From the NCBI GenBank assembly GCA_007258455.2, contig VDFB02358134.1, forward strand, positions 210,611,394 to 210,675,393: a stretch of 64,000 nucleotides of DNA, in the 5' to 3' direction. This document shows, in pieces, positions 22,938 through 34,964 of the stretch (positions within the stretch are counted from its first letter, which is position 1; each line of letters begins with the position of its first letter). The notes under the pieces are model-generated. The model saw nothing but the letters and a program-made list of their open reading frames with translations. It was not told the origin of the DNA and did not search any database. The translations under genes and the position numbers were made by a program. The stretch comes from Sequoia sempervirens. Its lineage: Eukaryota; Streptophyta; Pinopsida; Cupressales; Cupressaceae.

Positions 22938-24770
22938 AAACTTGAGATTAGACTTGGACCTTTTTCCAAAAGGTCTGAATCTGGTTTGAGTTCCTGATCC
23001 CACTTTGATTTCCTTATCAAGATCAAAACTTGAGATCAAACTTGGACCTATTTCTAAAAGGTCTAAGTCAAGTTCAAGTTATTGATCCTGCTTTTCTTTT
23101 CTTGTGATTGAAACTTGAGATTGACCTTGAACCTTTTCCCAAAAGGACTGAGTCCGGCTTGAACTCCCTATCCCACGTTGTTTCATTTTTTTGGCCTACC
23201 TTCATCTGTTTGGGGATGGGCGTCTCGATCAGACTCTCCACATTTGGTCTTGTTCCTTGAATCTACCCTAAGCTTGAATTCCCAATCACCTACCACATTA
23301 ATGATAGTCTAGTTCACACAATTGGGGTTGGCTTGTAATTGGATCTCCCATGTAGAATTGTTCATTATTGCATTTTCTAATTGATAATTTGAGTTGTGAG
23401 GATTCAAGGGTGCACTTAGAGAATTTTGGAGCATTGGATTGATCATGTGCTTACATTTTTGTTTCCTGAATTGTGTATTAAGGTAGGTCTTCTTTATTTT
23501 CATTTCATTCTATTTTTTTTCATGTTTTGTGTTTACTTGTTCATAATTTTTCTTGTTTTCATGTGTTTTCCCCTCTCATTTTTTGGATTCACTCATTTGG
23601 TCTTGTGTTTTTTTTCCTTGTTTGAAGGTTCTTTTTTTTTAGGAAACAAATTTAGTTCCTGCCCATGGTTTGGTCAAGATTTTTTATCCCAACTTCCTTC
23701 TTATCCTACAAGATCCCTAAATCTCATTGTTCCCCAGGGTTTACCTGGGGCTTTTGTATGAATAAGCTTTCCTAAATTTTATTGTGAGTTAAACTTAAAC
23801 ATATGGTCCTCATAGGACCTACAACCCTACACCACCCTTTTTCATGAGGATTCAGGTTTGGGATCCACTCCCAACCCCGATCTCTAAGATTAGGCATGTC
23901 ATAAAATTTTATTTTCAAAATCCATCCTTAGTCCTTTCAAGATCTCATGTTTTGATCAGACACCCTGCTGAAAGTATGAGTCTAGGATCTATTCCCGATC
24001 CCACGTTCTAACCATTAAAAGTTGAAAATGACTTGTTTTATTTTTACACCTTTGCTCCTTGTGGGATCCCAAGTACTAATGGGACACCTTGATAGGGGGT
24101 CTGGGTCCAGTATTTGTTCCCAAACCTGAGTTTCGATCTCAATATATGATAAAGTAACTTGTTTTTGGTTTTCATTGTTGGTGCTCACAAGACTTCATGT
24201 TTCAATCAGACACCACCTAAAAGTCTAGGTCTAGGATGTGTTCCTGATCCCAATACTTGAACCAAGTTTTTAAAGGAGTCAATGACTATCCTCGTGGGGT
24301 TTGTAACCTTGAACACCCTCTTAGCAAAAGAGTCTAAATCCAAAGTCCATCCTCAATCCCAATCTTTGATCAAAACAAGTTTAATTAAGTTAACTATATT
24401 TTTTAGAACTATCGTAGGTGGTCCTCATGGAATCTGAAGTCCCAAGGAGAAACTTGACCTTTTGGTCTTGGTATAAATTCCATCCCCACTTCTAATTTTT
24501 GAAGAATGTATATAATGTTATATTCCTTAAGGTTTTCATGAACCTAAAGGAACTTGCCTTAGTTGGTCCTTTTGAGACTTAAAGTTCTGATCAGACACCA
24601 AAGATCAATGTCCATGTCTAGAGTCTATTCTTGACTCCAACTCTTAAAGGCAATTAGAATGGCTCCATCCAGTCTCCCAATCTCGATTGGACATTTTTCT
24701 TGGTAACAGTAGAATATGGGGTCTAATCCCAACCTCAATTCCCAATAAAGACTAAAAATTTATTATTTTA
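22938..24770. repeat. Degenerate tandem array of about 85-145 bp units
   Basis: Three clear units start with aaacttgaga at about 22938, 23026 and 23111, each with a ttggacc...ttcc.aaaagg block and an ag.tcctgatcccac-like end. Further, more diverged units contain a gatc.gacacc block and a ttcc.gatccca-like block near 23866, 23993, 24110, 24233, 24341, 24470, 24617 and 24719, about 120 bp apart. A non-matching interval lies at about 23300-23760. The array ends just before the decayed gene at 24989. Confidence 0.6.
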
Positions 24771-24988
24771 AAAAGTTATCGTGGGGTATGAAAATCGGAT
24801 AGGAAATGATTGTAGACTCACTTTAAAGCCAAGTTTTATGAACTATCTTTGTGGGATTATGATTAAATTTCAATTGATTTCTCTTAAGAATTCTAAATGT
24901 TTGAATCAAGTGGTGATTCTGGTCTTGAGTGTGCTCAAAGGGAACCCAAACCTAAGACCTGACTAAAGCTGAAAAATTCCCACTAACC

Positions 24989-27900
24989 ATGAAATACAAG
25001 TTTCAAGTAGTCCCTATGCTCACCAAATTTACCTCTAAGGTCATGCATATTATAGACACAGAGGTGGGACATATCGAAATAGAGACCTTCAAAAAATAAT
25101 TCTCAAAAGAGGCCACTCCAAGAGCCAAGAAGATAGCTACCTCACGCCTAGCACATGTGGCATCCTTTCTAGTAGTTGTGTAATTCCCAAAACTCATACG
25201 AGAAGCTACAACATCATACAATCTAGTGTAGAGAAAATGCATTGACTCATGGGGCACACAAATAATTGACCTCTCCCCTATAATGATTATATTGGTTTTT
25301 AACCTACCTCCGTACCCAAACTTGGAAACCATAATGGAGGCACAAGTAGTGTAGGATTATGAGAAGGATCTTAGTATCCACTGGAGACATATGAATAAGA
25401 AGTGGTTGAAAACATAAAGGAATTCAATCTCCAAACTTCCTACCAAATTCAGAAGGTTAGATTTTTTAGGAAGAAGTTGGAGATATTATCACATTGTTGT
25501 GTACTACTTTTGGGAGGGAAGATTCTCACATGTATGAGAATTGGATGTTTCACTTCATTAATTTCATTTTGAATGGTGACTCCTTTTTGGATTGGGGACA
25601 AATTGTCTCTAATGTCATTCATGCTCAATTGACTATGGTGGAGAAAACTAAGCAATTCTTTATGTTCTCCTATGTTATATACTGTGTCGCTAGAATGGGT
25701 AACTTCCCAAGTTTAAGCACCACTAGAGTTAGAGGGGAGGGTCAAGGAGAAAATAAAATAAGGGAATATTGCACCCAATTGGATCATAAGATAATAGAGA
25801 AAAATTTTATGCGGGTAAATGATGCCTTTCTCTACCTAATCATCAATTGATTGACAAGCAATACATGATTCAAGTTGACCAAAGAGGCCATGGCTCTAAT
25901 TGGAGAATGGTGGTAATACTTTATTCAATTTCCCAAGTCAACATACATCAGGATTTATAGGTATGAAAAGGCCCCATTCTTTCTCCCAAGGTTCTACAAT
26001 GACAAGCTAATTTTGATTGATATCTCTAGATAGCTAATAGACATAAATTTGAAAAAAAATGGTATGGATAAGGTAGGAGGAATAAAGTACCCTATCAATC
26101 TTGATTTTTATTCATATACATCAGTTGCAATTTCCAAGACAAATATAGAAGAATCATAGGCCATCAATTTGAAGCAATATGTCAAAAGGCACAACTTTGA
26201 TCCAAAGGGAAAGATGAACAACCTATATGCATCTACTTTCCCACACCATAAACCAAAAATATAAGAATTTTTGGCAAACCTGCAATATGAGTTCAAGGTA
26301 CAGAAGAGAAGTTATGAAAGGTTGACAATTCCTCATATGAGGGATTTTAGTATCAAGTAGGACAAGGATTTGAAGGGTTGTCTGATGATGGTCAAACACT
26401 TGACCCCTTATATGACTTGTTGAGGAGTACCACTAAAACTTTGGATCCTATTAACCAGATGGAAAAAGAGGAATGCTCAATTGACAAAATTTTAATGAGA
26501 TTGGTGGAAAGGAGTATCTATTGGATAGATCTTTGAATCAAGAATTACTAGGGGAAGGGGTCCACTTCTAGGAAGCATAAAGAAATAGACACAAAAACTT
26601 CCTTGGAGTGTCTACTAAGAATATAAAAGACTGAAGAAGAAGAAACCTACCCAAATGACCGAGGAGAATGAACCCATAATGGAGAAAGTAGTATAGGAAT
26701 TTAAGAAGTCTTCCACTACATTTATGGTTGCTTCCACTGGGATAGTTTTAGAGCTTGGTGTAATGCCTATCTATCAGGTGTTTCCTTCAAATGAGACTAT
26801 TACAGAGGGAGTTGCTCCTACCATTTCTCAAGCAATAGAACTGAAATAGAAGTGTGAGAAGAAAACCTAGTGATAAACATAAATTAGTCTCCACTTTCTA
26901 TTGATACTATGTAGATACTTTCAAAGGAGGAAGAGAAACTATATGACAAGGTGGATGAGGCACTAGAATCTCCAAGGGGTACAAGATCAAAAGAGCTAAA
27001 TATAGATGAGGATATAATTTTTGAAGAATTGAAAGGTGGAGGAGAAAATCATGAGAATTTATTTAAGGAGTATGATTAATGAGAGATCATTGAAAGTGAA
27101 GAGAGGTAGATATTTCAAGAGAAAGAAGAACAAAAAAGAGCTAAGAAAGAAGAGACTCAAAGGAAAAATATTGTGCAAGAAAAAATAAAGAAAGAGAGAG
27201 ATGATAAGGGGAGGATTGAAACAAAGAAATATGCAGAGGAACCAAAAGAGACCCCTCAAAGAGAGAGAAAAATGTCCACATCCATGGGGGCTCCCACATG
27301 GTTGAAAATAAACTTGGAGAAATAAAAAGTGGTTGTACAACCATTAAGGTAGTAGGAGATGCAGGTAGAAGTGGAGAAAGCCAAGCCCAAGAAGGAACTA
27401 AGAACCCTCCACTCTACCATGGTAATTTAAGACGGGGAGTTGATTGCAAAGATGGCTACACCTATAGTCCATAAGGATGATAGGGAACTCCAAGCTATTG
27501 ATTATCAATTATCCACAATCAATTTGGGTAAGCAGACCTAAGGGGAGTAGATTGCAACTCTTGACTTGGTGGTCAATTCGACAAAAGCTCAAATGATAAA
27601 GGACAAACAAACGAAGGATGAGCTCAAAGCCCAAGTGGAGCAAATGAAGAGGCTTCTAAGAGATCTTGCTTCTCCAAATTTTGAACAACCATATTCTTTT
27701 GAGGTTATCATGTTGATGAGTAGAAAAGAGGTTGATGACCTCACTGAGCTAAAGTAGAAGGCCCACATTTTTGATATATGGATAGGGAAGTTCTGAAATG
27801 AAATGGATGAACTTGCAATTCTAATAGCAGGGAACAAAAATTATGAGGAAGCTTTCTCATTGGAAGATTAATTGAAGTAGTATAGAGTTTATTTGAAACA

Positions 27901-28255
27901 ATTGAAGGATTTAAGTAAAATAAGTGCTGAAGAACTTGGCATGTTTTGAATTTTGGGAGATTAGGATGTTGGATATCCAGATAAGTGCATCAAAGTAATA
28001 TTATTTCATATGGAATTAATTGTTGAACATAGGATAATATTAATTAAGATGCAATAAGATTTATATGAAGATTCTTTATGGTTTTAGAGTTTTGTTACCA
28101 TCACCATTAGTCCAAACCTCCAACTATCAAGAATACAAAGATTGGATACTTTGCGGGCCATCAAAGATTCATGGAGGAATAAATTGAGAGGAAAAATTGT
28201 GAACGATGATCTACACCAAGCTAAAAAAAGACAACACAAGCTAGGTTATTCAAAT
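24989..28255 (+). pseudogene. Unknown repeated gene family, copy 1 (5' portion)
   Basis: Translation from the ATG at 24989 gives a start almost identical to that at 63031 (18 shared bases, MKYKFQ). A similar I-I-D-T-x-x-G-H-I segment follows near 25047. The stretch 25494-25850 matches 63580-63860: WM..FI..I......F.W..I.SN.IH, then K.SQFYM.SY..Y-like. Further downstream are charged, Lys/Glu-rich segments typical of coiled coils (about 27110-27200 and 27566-27757). Many stops and frameshifts make it a pseudogene. No known catalytic domain was recognised. A gag-like or structural protein of an undescribed element is possible but unproven. It is interrupted by the solo LTR that follows. Confidence 0.6.
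28251..28255. repeat. Target duplication caaat (left)
   Basis: caaat here and at 29430-29434 bracket the solo LTR. Confidence 0.6.
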
Positions 28256-29429
28256 TAGTACAAACATCATTCCATGTGAGACTCTTGATCATACTAAATG
28301 ATGAAAACATGAAACAAAAGCACAAAAGAAAGAAAATGAAAGCATATTAACACATAAAATAGATCAAACCTTCATCCCATAGGGGATTGGTTCTCCTTTG
28401 ATGTGGAAAGTAGCCCTTTCCCAATCCCTTTGATAAGCTTCAAGATGTAGATGCAATGTGAAGAAATTTCTCCAAAGTGGTGATGAATTCAAGCTAAAAT
28501 GATGAAGATGCATGTAGATGTGAGATGAAAATGGATGTAATAAATTCAAATTTCCCTCAAAGATAGTGATAGCAATTGGATAAAATGAGCATAATGACTT
28601 TACATGAGATGATGGATCCATATTGTGTAGAGAATTCTTCTATTTATAGAACTCAAGGGTTGAGGAATGAGAGAAATTGGTGAATGTGGGATCAAATGGG
28701 AGCCAGTGAGAATGTGACACTTTTCACAATTCCATTGCAGGAAGGTGGAGCACATTTTGGGAAATGTGTTGAGGAATGGGGGATGTAAGAGGAATAAATG
28801 AGAATGGTTGAGGATTTGAAAGGTTGTAAGAATAATTTATTCAATTTGGTTGGAGATGTGAGAGGATGTCAGAGGAGTTATTGAAAATGTAAGAGAAGTT
28901 ATTGAGGATGTGATAGGTTTTTGAAACCTTTGGAGGTAAATTGAATGAGAGGTGGTTGAGATGAATATTCCTTGGAATATATGCCTTAGTGAGGATAAAT
29001 AGAGGAATTAGTTAATTAAAAGAAATGAATTTTATGTGCAACCTGGTTAGTTAACCATGGGTTGATTTAAATCTTGAGGAGTTAAAAGCTGGAGGATTTA
29101 TTAATGATGATTGGGAAGTGATTTAGGATTAATTAATTGGAATGGATTAGGAGATTGCGAAATTTGATTTGATTGATTTATTCAAATGAAAGGATTTAGG
29201 GGGATTTAATTAAATGACTTGATTTAATTAAATATGATGAATATTAGTTAGAAGAAAGGTGAATTAATCAATAAATTTAATTATTTGATTCATAGCTGAA
29301 TTTGTTGAATTTAACTAAATAATGTTGATTATTTAATTGATTGGTTAGTTCAAGGTGATTTTGGAAGAATTGGTGTTTTTTATCAGAATCATATGCATAG
29401 TATCAATCAATACTTTTTACGTGTCTACA
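28256..29429 (-). mobile_element. Solo LTR, TGTAGACAC type
   Basis: Read on the minus strand this 1174-bp segment starts TGTAGACACG. It has a TATAAATA box at 28641-28648 and an AT-rich upstream half full of TTAATTAAAT-like words. It is flanked by caaat on both sides. The far end reads ..TA rather than CA, probably a mutation. No primer site, internal region or partner LTR is present, which is the signature of LTR-LTR recombination. Confidence 0.68.
28641..28648 (-). promoter_or_regulatory. TATA box of solo LTR
   Basis: TATAAATA on the minus strand, placed roughly two thirds into the LTR as expected for an LTR promoter (U3/R junction). Confidence 0.55.
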
Positions 29430-29434
29430 CAAAT

Positions 29435-29930
29435 AAATAGAGAAAACAATGATCAAGAGACAATTCTAGACAAGTTGATGAATATCAATTTTGATGCAAA
29501 ATGGGTAAGAAATGGCATCCATCAACTTTAAAATATTGTTGCAATGGTTGCTACTAATTTTGAGAAAGAAAAATTCAAGATAGACTAGGTGGATGGGTTG
29601 GAATATACATGTGCTAACACAAGTCTTAGCTAATTTTGAAGAATACCAACAACAAAAGATAAGTTTTTAATTTTGAAAATTGGAATATGTTGTTTTGAAG
29701 GTTCCCCTAAAGGATAGGCAACATACCAGTTGTCCTAAGTAAGTGGACAATTAAAACAAATAATGGGTGCCTACTTTTAGAAAAATCAATTTCCAAATTA
29801 TTAGTTGTTGCCCGTATTTTTGTCGATTTGCATGTTGGGTGCCTAGATTTTTGGCTGCATGTCTCTCAATTTCAGAGGGAAAACTTATTGTAATAACTCT
29901 ATATATTGCAAAAGCTTCCTCATTATAAAG
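29435..29930 (+). pseudogene. Unknown repeated gene family, copy 1 (3' remnant)
   Basis: Codon-like composition resumes after the solo LTR, with short open runs broken by stops. Its position and strand suggest it is the 3' end of the interrupted gene, grading into AT-rich, UTR-like DNA after about 29900. No motif supports a function. Confidence 0.4.
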
Positions 29931-30654
29931 GTTTAAAAATTGGAGTATGATTTATAGTCCTTAGGCTAGAAATATTTTTTAATTTCTTGCACTTAGTTTA
30001 ATTTTTGCATTCTTATTTTTAGAAAGTGAGATCAAAGAAAATGGTTTTTCATGCACTTGTGAAGTTTGTTGGGTGTAAATCTTGCATATTTGCATAAAAT
30101 CAATAAAAAGGATCTAAATTCAAAACCACCTTTAACATTTTTGTGAATGGTATTTTTCTATTTCTATTGATTTGCAGTTCTTTGATGAATTAATAAAGTA
30201 TGTTGTGCTATGAGTTGGAATTTTATTAAAATAATTTGGATATGATAATTAAATCTACTCTATGAATGGATGTAATTATGTAATTTTTATGATTTTTTTA
30301 ATTCATTAGTTTTATTCTAAAAAATTTGTTGAAGAATTACATGTTTGAATAAAGAACAAGTATTCATTCACTTTTTTGTTCAACCCTAAATTATCTTTTG
30401 TTATTTATTTGAAAATCATTGTTAGTTTAGTTTCAGTTTAAAATACTCCCTAGTTCACTATCATAAACCAGTAGGACCCTTGAAAATTCAAGCCATTCAT
30501 AACACTAAGTTACTCAACATAGTTGTGAACCAACTCCAAGGACCTTGGAAGGTGATAAATTTCATGATTAGTTGTCTTTTTCAGTAGAGGTAAGATTATC
30601 TATTGTCATGACTATGTCGTTGTGTCTATTTGGCCATCAACAACTGGTCCAACC
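29931..30654. other. AT-rich stretch without recognised gene
   Basis: No domain or repeat boundary is visible. The last ten bases (ggccatcaac) directly precede the 2.0 kb repeat. Confidence 0.5.
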
Positions 30655-32714
30655 CAACATTGGATAACTCTACACTAATCCTAATCTATCAAACTAGAAA
30701 AGGGAAATGGAGAAGAGGATGCTAGAAATATGGTGATGTACCAATATTGAATATGTTTTTTCCTACCTATGATTGCATAGGGCATCAAAAACCACTAGAA
30801 AGGCTCACACATTTATTTATTTCACCAATTTTATAAAAGAACATGATGGCTAGGTTCTGAAAGATCCTAAAAGGACTAAAAATTACACATAATTAACACT
30901 TATAGTAGATTAGCACACTCGTATAAATTGTAAAATGATGAAATTTCATCATGCATAGAGGTATGAAATATTACACAAGGTACAATAATTGAGAAGAGAT
31001 AGAAATAGTGATTTTATTAACACAAAGGAATGAAATCCAATTTTACAGTTCCAAAATGAAAAAATAGCATAATTCTGATAAAGAAAATTCAAGGAAGAAC
31101 CCTTACAATGAGTGCAAAAGTGTTGTATATCATCTATAGGTCATAGAGAGAGAGAGAGATAGGGCATGTGACTAGGTAGGAAACCCTAGCCAAAACTACT
31201 ACAAATCAGGTGAAGACATGTGTCCATCCAAATCTTGAGCCAAAATATTACCATAATGACTTGACATCATAGACATGCTTCCACAATGATGAATCCATAA
31301 ATGAAGATCAAAAACCTCACAAAATCTATAGCAAAAATATAACTAGGGATGTCTGATAGAAAATTGGTCTACAAACAATAAATGAAGCATGAGTGCCATT
31401 TTTCAAACTTGCAACTAGTAAAAAATCTATTTAAAATCATCATTTTAGCTCCAAGAATAAAATCTAGTAGTCGTGGAAGTTGTTGCAACATTAATGGCAA
31501 TTTCTAGGTCAAAAGATGAAAATCCATTGAGTGGCGGGAGTGGGGAACACAAAACAAATTTAGACATTTGGACTTTGTCCAAATGTCCAAAAGGAACCCA
31601 AAATCTTGAAAGAAAAAAATGTCCTTGGGAGAAACAAAACCCTGACAAGACATTTTGAATGAAAATTTCCTTGGGGGAATCAAAACCTCAACATTAAATT
31701 TTGGAGGAAAATATCCTTGGGGGAATCAAAACCTTGATAGGGCATTTTTGAGGAAAAATGTCCTTGGCGGAATCGAAACCCCAACATGACATTTTGAATC
31801 AAAAGGTTCTTGAGGGAGTCAAAACCCTGACATGAAATTTTGGAGGAAAAATACCCTTAGGGAAATCAAAACCCTGATAGGAAATTTTGGAGGAAAAATG
31901 TCCTTGGGGGAATCAAAACCCCAACAAGACATTTTGGAGGAAAAATTTCCTTGGGGGAATCAAAACCTAGACATAAAATTTTGGAGGAAAAATGTCCTTG
32001 GGGGAATCAAAACCTTGATAGGATATTTTGAAAGAAAAAAAGTGAAAGGGTAACGAAGAACAGATTTGGAGGGGACCTAAAATCCTGGAAGGACCAAAAT
32101 GTCCCTAGTGAACTAAAATCTCTAACAGGACATTTTGGAGGGAAAGTGTCCTTGGGAGAATTAAAACCCCAATAGGACATTTTGAAGGAAAAATGTCCTT
32201 GGGGGAATCAAAACCCTGATAGGGAATTTTAGAGGAAAAAAATCCTTGGAGGGATCAAAACCCCAAGACATGTTTAATGAAAAATGTCCTTAGGGGAATC
32301 AAAACCCTGACAAGACATTTTGGAGGGAAAATGCCCTTGGGGGAATCAAAAGCCCGACAAGACATTTTGAAGGAAAAATAGGGAAAGGGGAACAAAGAAT
32401 GGCTTTCAACATATTTAGACCTTGTCCAAATGTTCAAAGGCAACCTAAAATCCTAAAAGGACAAAAATGTCCCTGGGGAACTAAAAACCCTGAAAAGACA
32501 TTTTGAAGAAAAATGGGAAAATAGTTTCCCTTGAGATTTTCAACTGGGTATTTGATTGAAGCTCAGAAAAGGGATAAAACAACTACTAGAGGTATATTTG
32601 AGTATGATAAACCCATTAAGATTTCTAAAATCAATTATAATTTATGGGAAATGAAATGGGAGACACAAATTGACAATATTTGGCAATTTATGTGGGATGA
32701 TTTCTTGCTAATCA
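30655..32714 (-). repeat. 2.0 kb repeat, left copy (probable LTR of a minus-strand element)
   Basis: This aligns in the same orientation with 55479-57480. On the minus strand it begins TGATTAGC and ends GGACCA, so it has TG...CA ends. It includes an AT-rich half (30655-31440) and a minisatellite half (about 31640-32520). The two copies flank a minus-strand pseudogene and so behave like LTRs. Caveats: no matching target duplication was found outside the pair (acaac versus ccccc), and no convincing polypurine tract lies at 32715. Confidence 0.65.
31640..32520. repeat. 47-bp minisatellite with higher-order blocks, left copy
   Basis: Units of about 47 bp carry gacattttggaggaaaaatg and tccttgggggaatcaaaacc. 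Runs of them are separated by a different block of about 130 bp containing a tccaaatgt..gaagg..acc segment and aaggaccaaaatgtccct. That composite pattern appears about three times here, as in the right copy at 56440-57290. Short open frames inside (for example 31832-32053) are by-products of the repeat. Confidence 0.75.
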
Positions 32715-32949
32715 TAGAATCCAAGGGCCTTATCAGTCCATTGGGCATATAGTCATAAAGGGAACTTGAAACAATTAGATTTCATAGAAATAAAAATGAT
32801 TAAACAACATGTGTATGCTTTCCCTTTGAGGAAAAGAAAGAAACCTAGATCATACATTCCCCTATGGAGAATGTAGAGTACATGTAACCACAATTCTTGG
32901 AACAACAAAAACTAAGCTAATATGTACATGGCTCTACTCAAAATTCCAA

Positions 32950-34000
32950 CTACATATATATGCCTCTATCAAAGACAACCATTTTGAAGGAGCTAATTTC
33001 CCTCGGACCATAGTTGAATTCTTCACCTAATTGCAACCATTGAAAACATGTACTTGTATGCAAGGAGCTACAAAAAATACTTGCATAGTGAAGGATGAAT
33101 TTATTGTAAACTTTTTCACAGTAGTGAAACCATATAATGCAAGTGTTAGATACATCTGACAATGGTGCCTTAGATGAACATACAAAAACAAGGGAAGACC
33201 TTTCTGAAAATAGGTCAACCTCAAGGAAGAAACCTTCTATAGAGGAAAAGGAATTCTCCCCACACAAGGGTGAGCCATTTTCATAGCTATTTACCTCCTC
33301 ATTGCATGAATTGAAACAAAAGGAAAAAGTTTTCAATTCACATGGTGATGCAAGGTATGCCAATCTTTCTTGTTGATCTCCAATGGGAGGACCTTCCTCA
33401 TGTACTTCAAATGAAAATATTTGAATCTTAGATGCATTATCAAATTGAGAAATGAGAGCATTGCTCTCTTGATAGATGTGTGGTTTCTCAATGGTGGGAT
33501 TTTCAATATGTTGATTCCATGAGAAACATTATAACTCAAAAACCTTATCCCTAAAGTAAAAAGATACATCTTCACCTTGAATGAAGACCTCACACTCAAC
33601 ATTTTCATATTTAGGGATAGAAGAGAAACATCCTACACCATAATTACATGTATCGATACACACTTCATCAAAACATACCTTAGATTTGTGAGACACTTCA
33701 GGTGAAGAACTAAATCCTTTACATGATCTCTTTGTGTTTATTTCTTTTTCCCCTTGGTGAACAACTACAAAAAAAGTAGTATCATGGCATGATGAGACCG
33801 TCATGTTCTCTTTTTCCACAACTTCAATCTTTACATGATCTATCCCTCCATGAAATTGTAAACTTCAATGGATGGGGGATCTTCATTTGCTACATTAACA
33901 AATAAGAATACTTTTTTCCCCAAATCATTAAATTCATCCTCACCCCAACTCATCAATCTAGAATATTATTGTTCTAAGACCTCCACTAGTGTGAGTGATC
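32950..34000 (-). pseudogene. Single gene of the minus-strand element, 3' portion (broken)
   Basis: On the minus strand the frames 33819-33529 and 33363-32950 carry a codon-like, Cys/Ser/Glu-rich protein. It ends in a basic/aromatic tail (FQWLQLGEEFNYGPRE, then VVFDRGIYM). Frame changes and stops lie near 33530 and 33360. I do not recognise a family. It continues upstream across the TIR element (34001-34964) into 34965-35913, and across the gypsy insertion to the probable start at 55080. The whole protein would have been about 700 residues. Its position between two LTR-like repeats suggests a gag-like or accessory protein, but no zinc knuckle, protease or RT was seen. Confidence 0.55.
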
Positions 34001-34964
34001 CCACAATACTGGTTTACACTTTTTGGCCAAACTGGACACTAAACTGATTTTTTCTAACTAAATCTTCACTTTCAGACACCTATAGTGGCTAAACTGTGAG
34101 GAATTTGAAGATGATTAAAACTAGTGATATGTGAAATTTTTTCTAGAGATTGCAAATATATTTTTTTCAAAATTTTTGGAATCATATTGCACTTCTTTTT
34201 CTATCTCCTTCGAAAACTAATTTTTTTCAGTAAACACCATTTTTAAGGAGTAACGCTCACCGTATAACATAAATTTTTTTCTATGAAGGATAAAATTCTT
34301 TTTTTTTTTAATTTATATTTGTAACTACGATATCTAGTGCTTCCAATTGGTTTCATAGTGTTGAATATTTTTTCCTTAATCAAGTTTCGAAGTCAAACAA
34401 ATTACAATTCAAACAGAGGCAGACTGTATAACACAAATTTTTTTGTATGTATTGAAATTAAATGTATTTTTTTGTTAGATCAAGGACTTCAATATCTAGT
34501 GCACTCATATTTTTCAGAAAAAAATGATAATATTCTATTTTTTTCCACATGTGTAGAACAAAGAGCTTGATTTTCAGTGAAAAACCTACAATCACAAGAA
34601 ATAAAATAAATATAATAATCAACTTAAATTTAATTAAAATTATACTTTTTTGGAAGCTTATTATAAGGAATACATACATACAAAAAATAAATTTTAAATG
34701 AATTCATTTGATCCCCCAAAAGGTTAATCAAAAGTGGTTTTTTATCAACATTTTGATAGGTGTAAAGGAGACTATATTATAGGTATGGTTTAAAATTAGT
34801 GGGGTTCTATCCAAGGGGGCTTGGTATAAGGTGTTTTGATCAAACCCTATTCAATTGGAATCCTTTAAATGGAAAATTTCAAGGCTTGAATCATTATATT
34901 TTATAAAAATATGTGATTTCATCAAAAATCAGGATCTCTCAGAAAGTGTAAACCACTATTGTGG
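34001..34964. mobile_element. Short element with terminal inverted repeats
   Basis: The left end (34001-34022) and the reverse complement of the right end (34943-34964) match at 21 of 22 bases, both beginning CCACAATA.TGGTTTACAC. The 964-bp interior is AT-rich and non-coding. It splits the minus-strand pseudogene. An imperfect 9-bp repeat (cactagtgt/cacttgtgt) lies just outside but is not immediately adjacent, so the superfamily is left open (Mutator-like or CACTA-like derivatives are possible). Confidence 0.65.

Noticed and set aside
22695..23039. Open frames on both strands near 22.7-23.0 kb
   Set aside because: Both strands are open because the DNA is the start of the degenerate repeat array. 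Neither translation resembles a protein family.
29931..30654. Possible LTR paired with 59761-60654
   Set aside because: Ends and internal words do not match on inspection, and no shared block longer than a few bases was found.
31473..32053. Open frames through the 47-bp minisatellite
   Set aside because: The repetitive Lys/Trp/Gly-rich peptides follow directly from the DNA repeat and are broken in the second copy.
33984..34000. A CACTA-type start (cactagtgtg) beside the TIR element
   Set aside because: The corresponding right end does not mirror it at the same distance and no 3-bp duplication is present, so a CACTA assignment is not supported.
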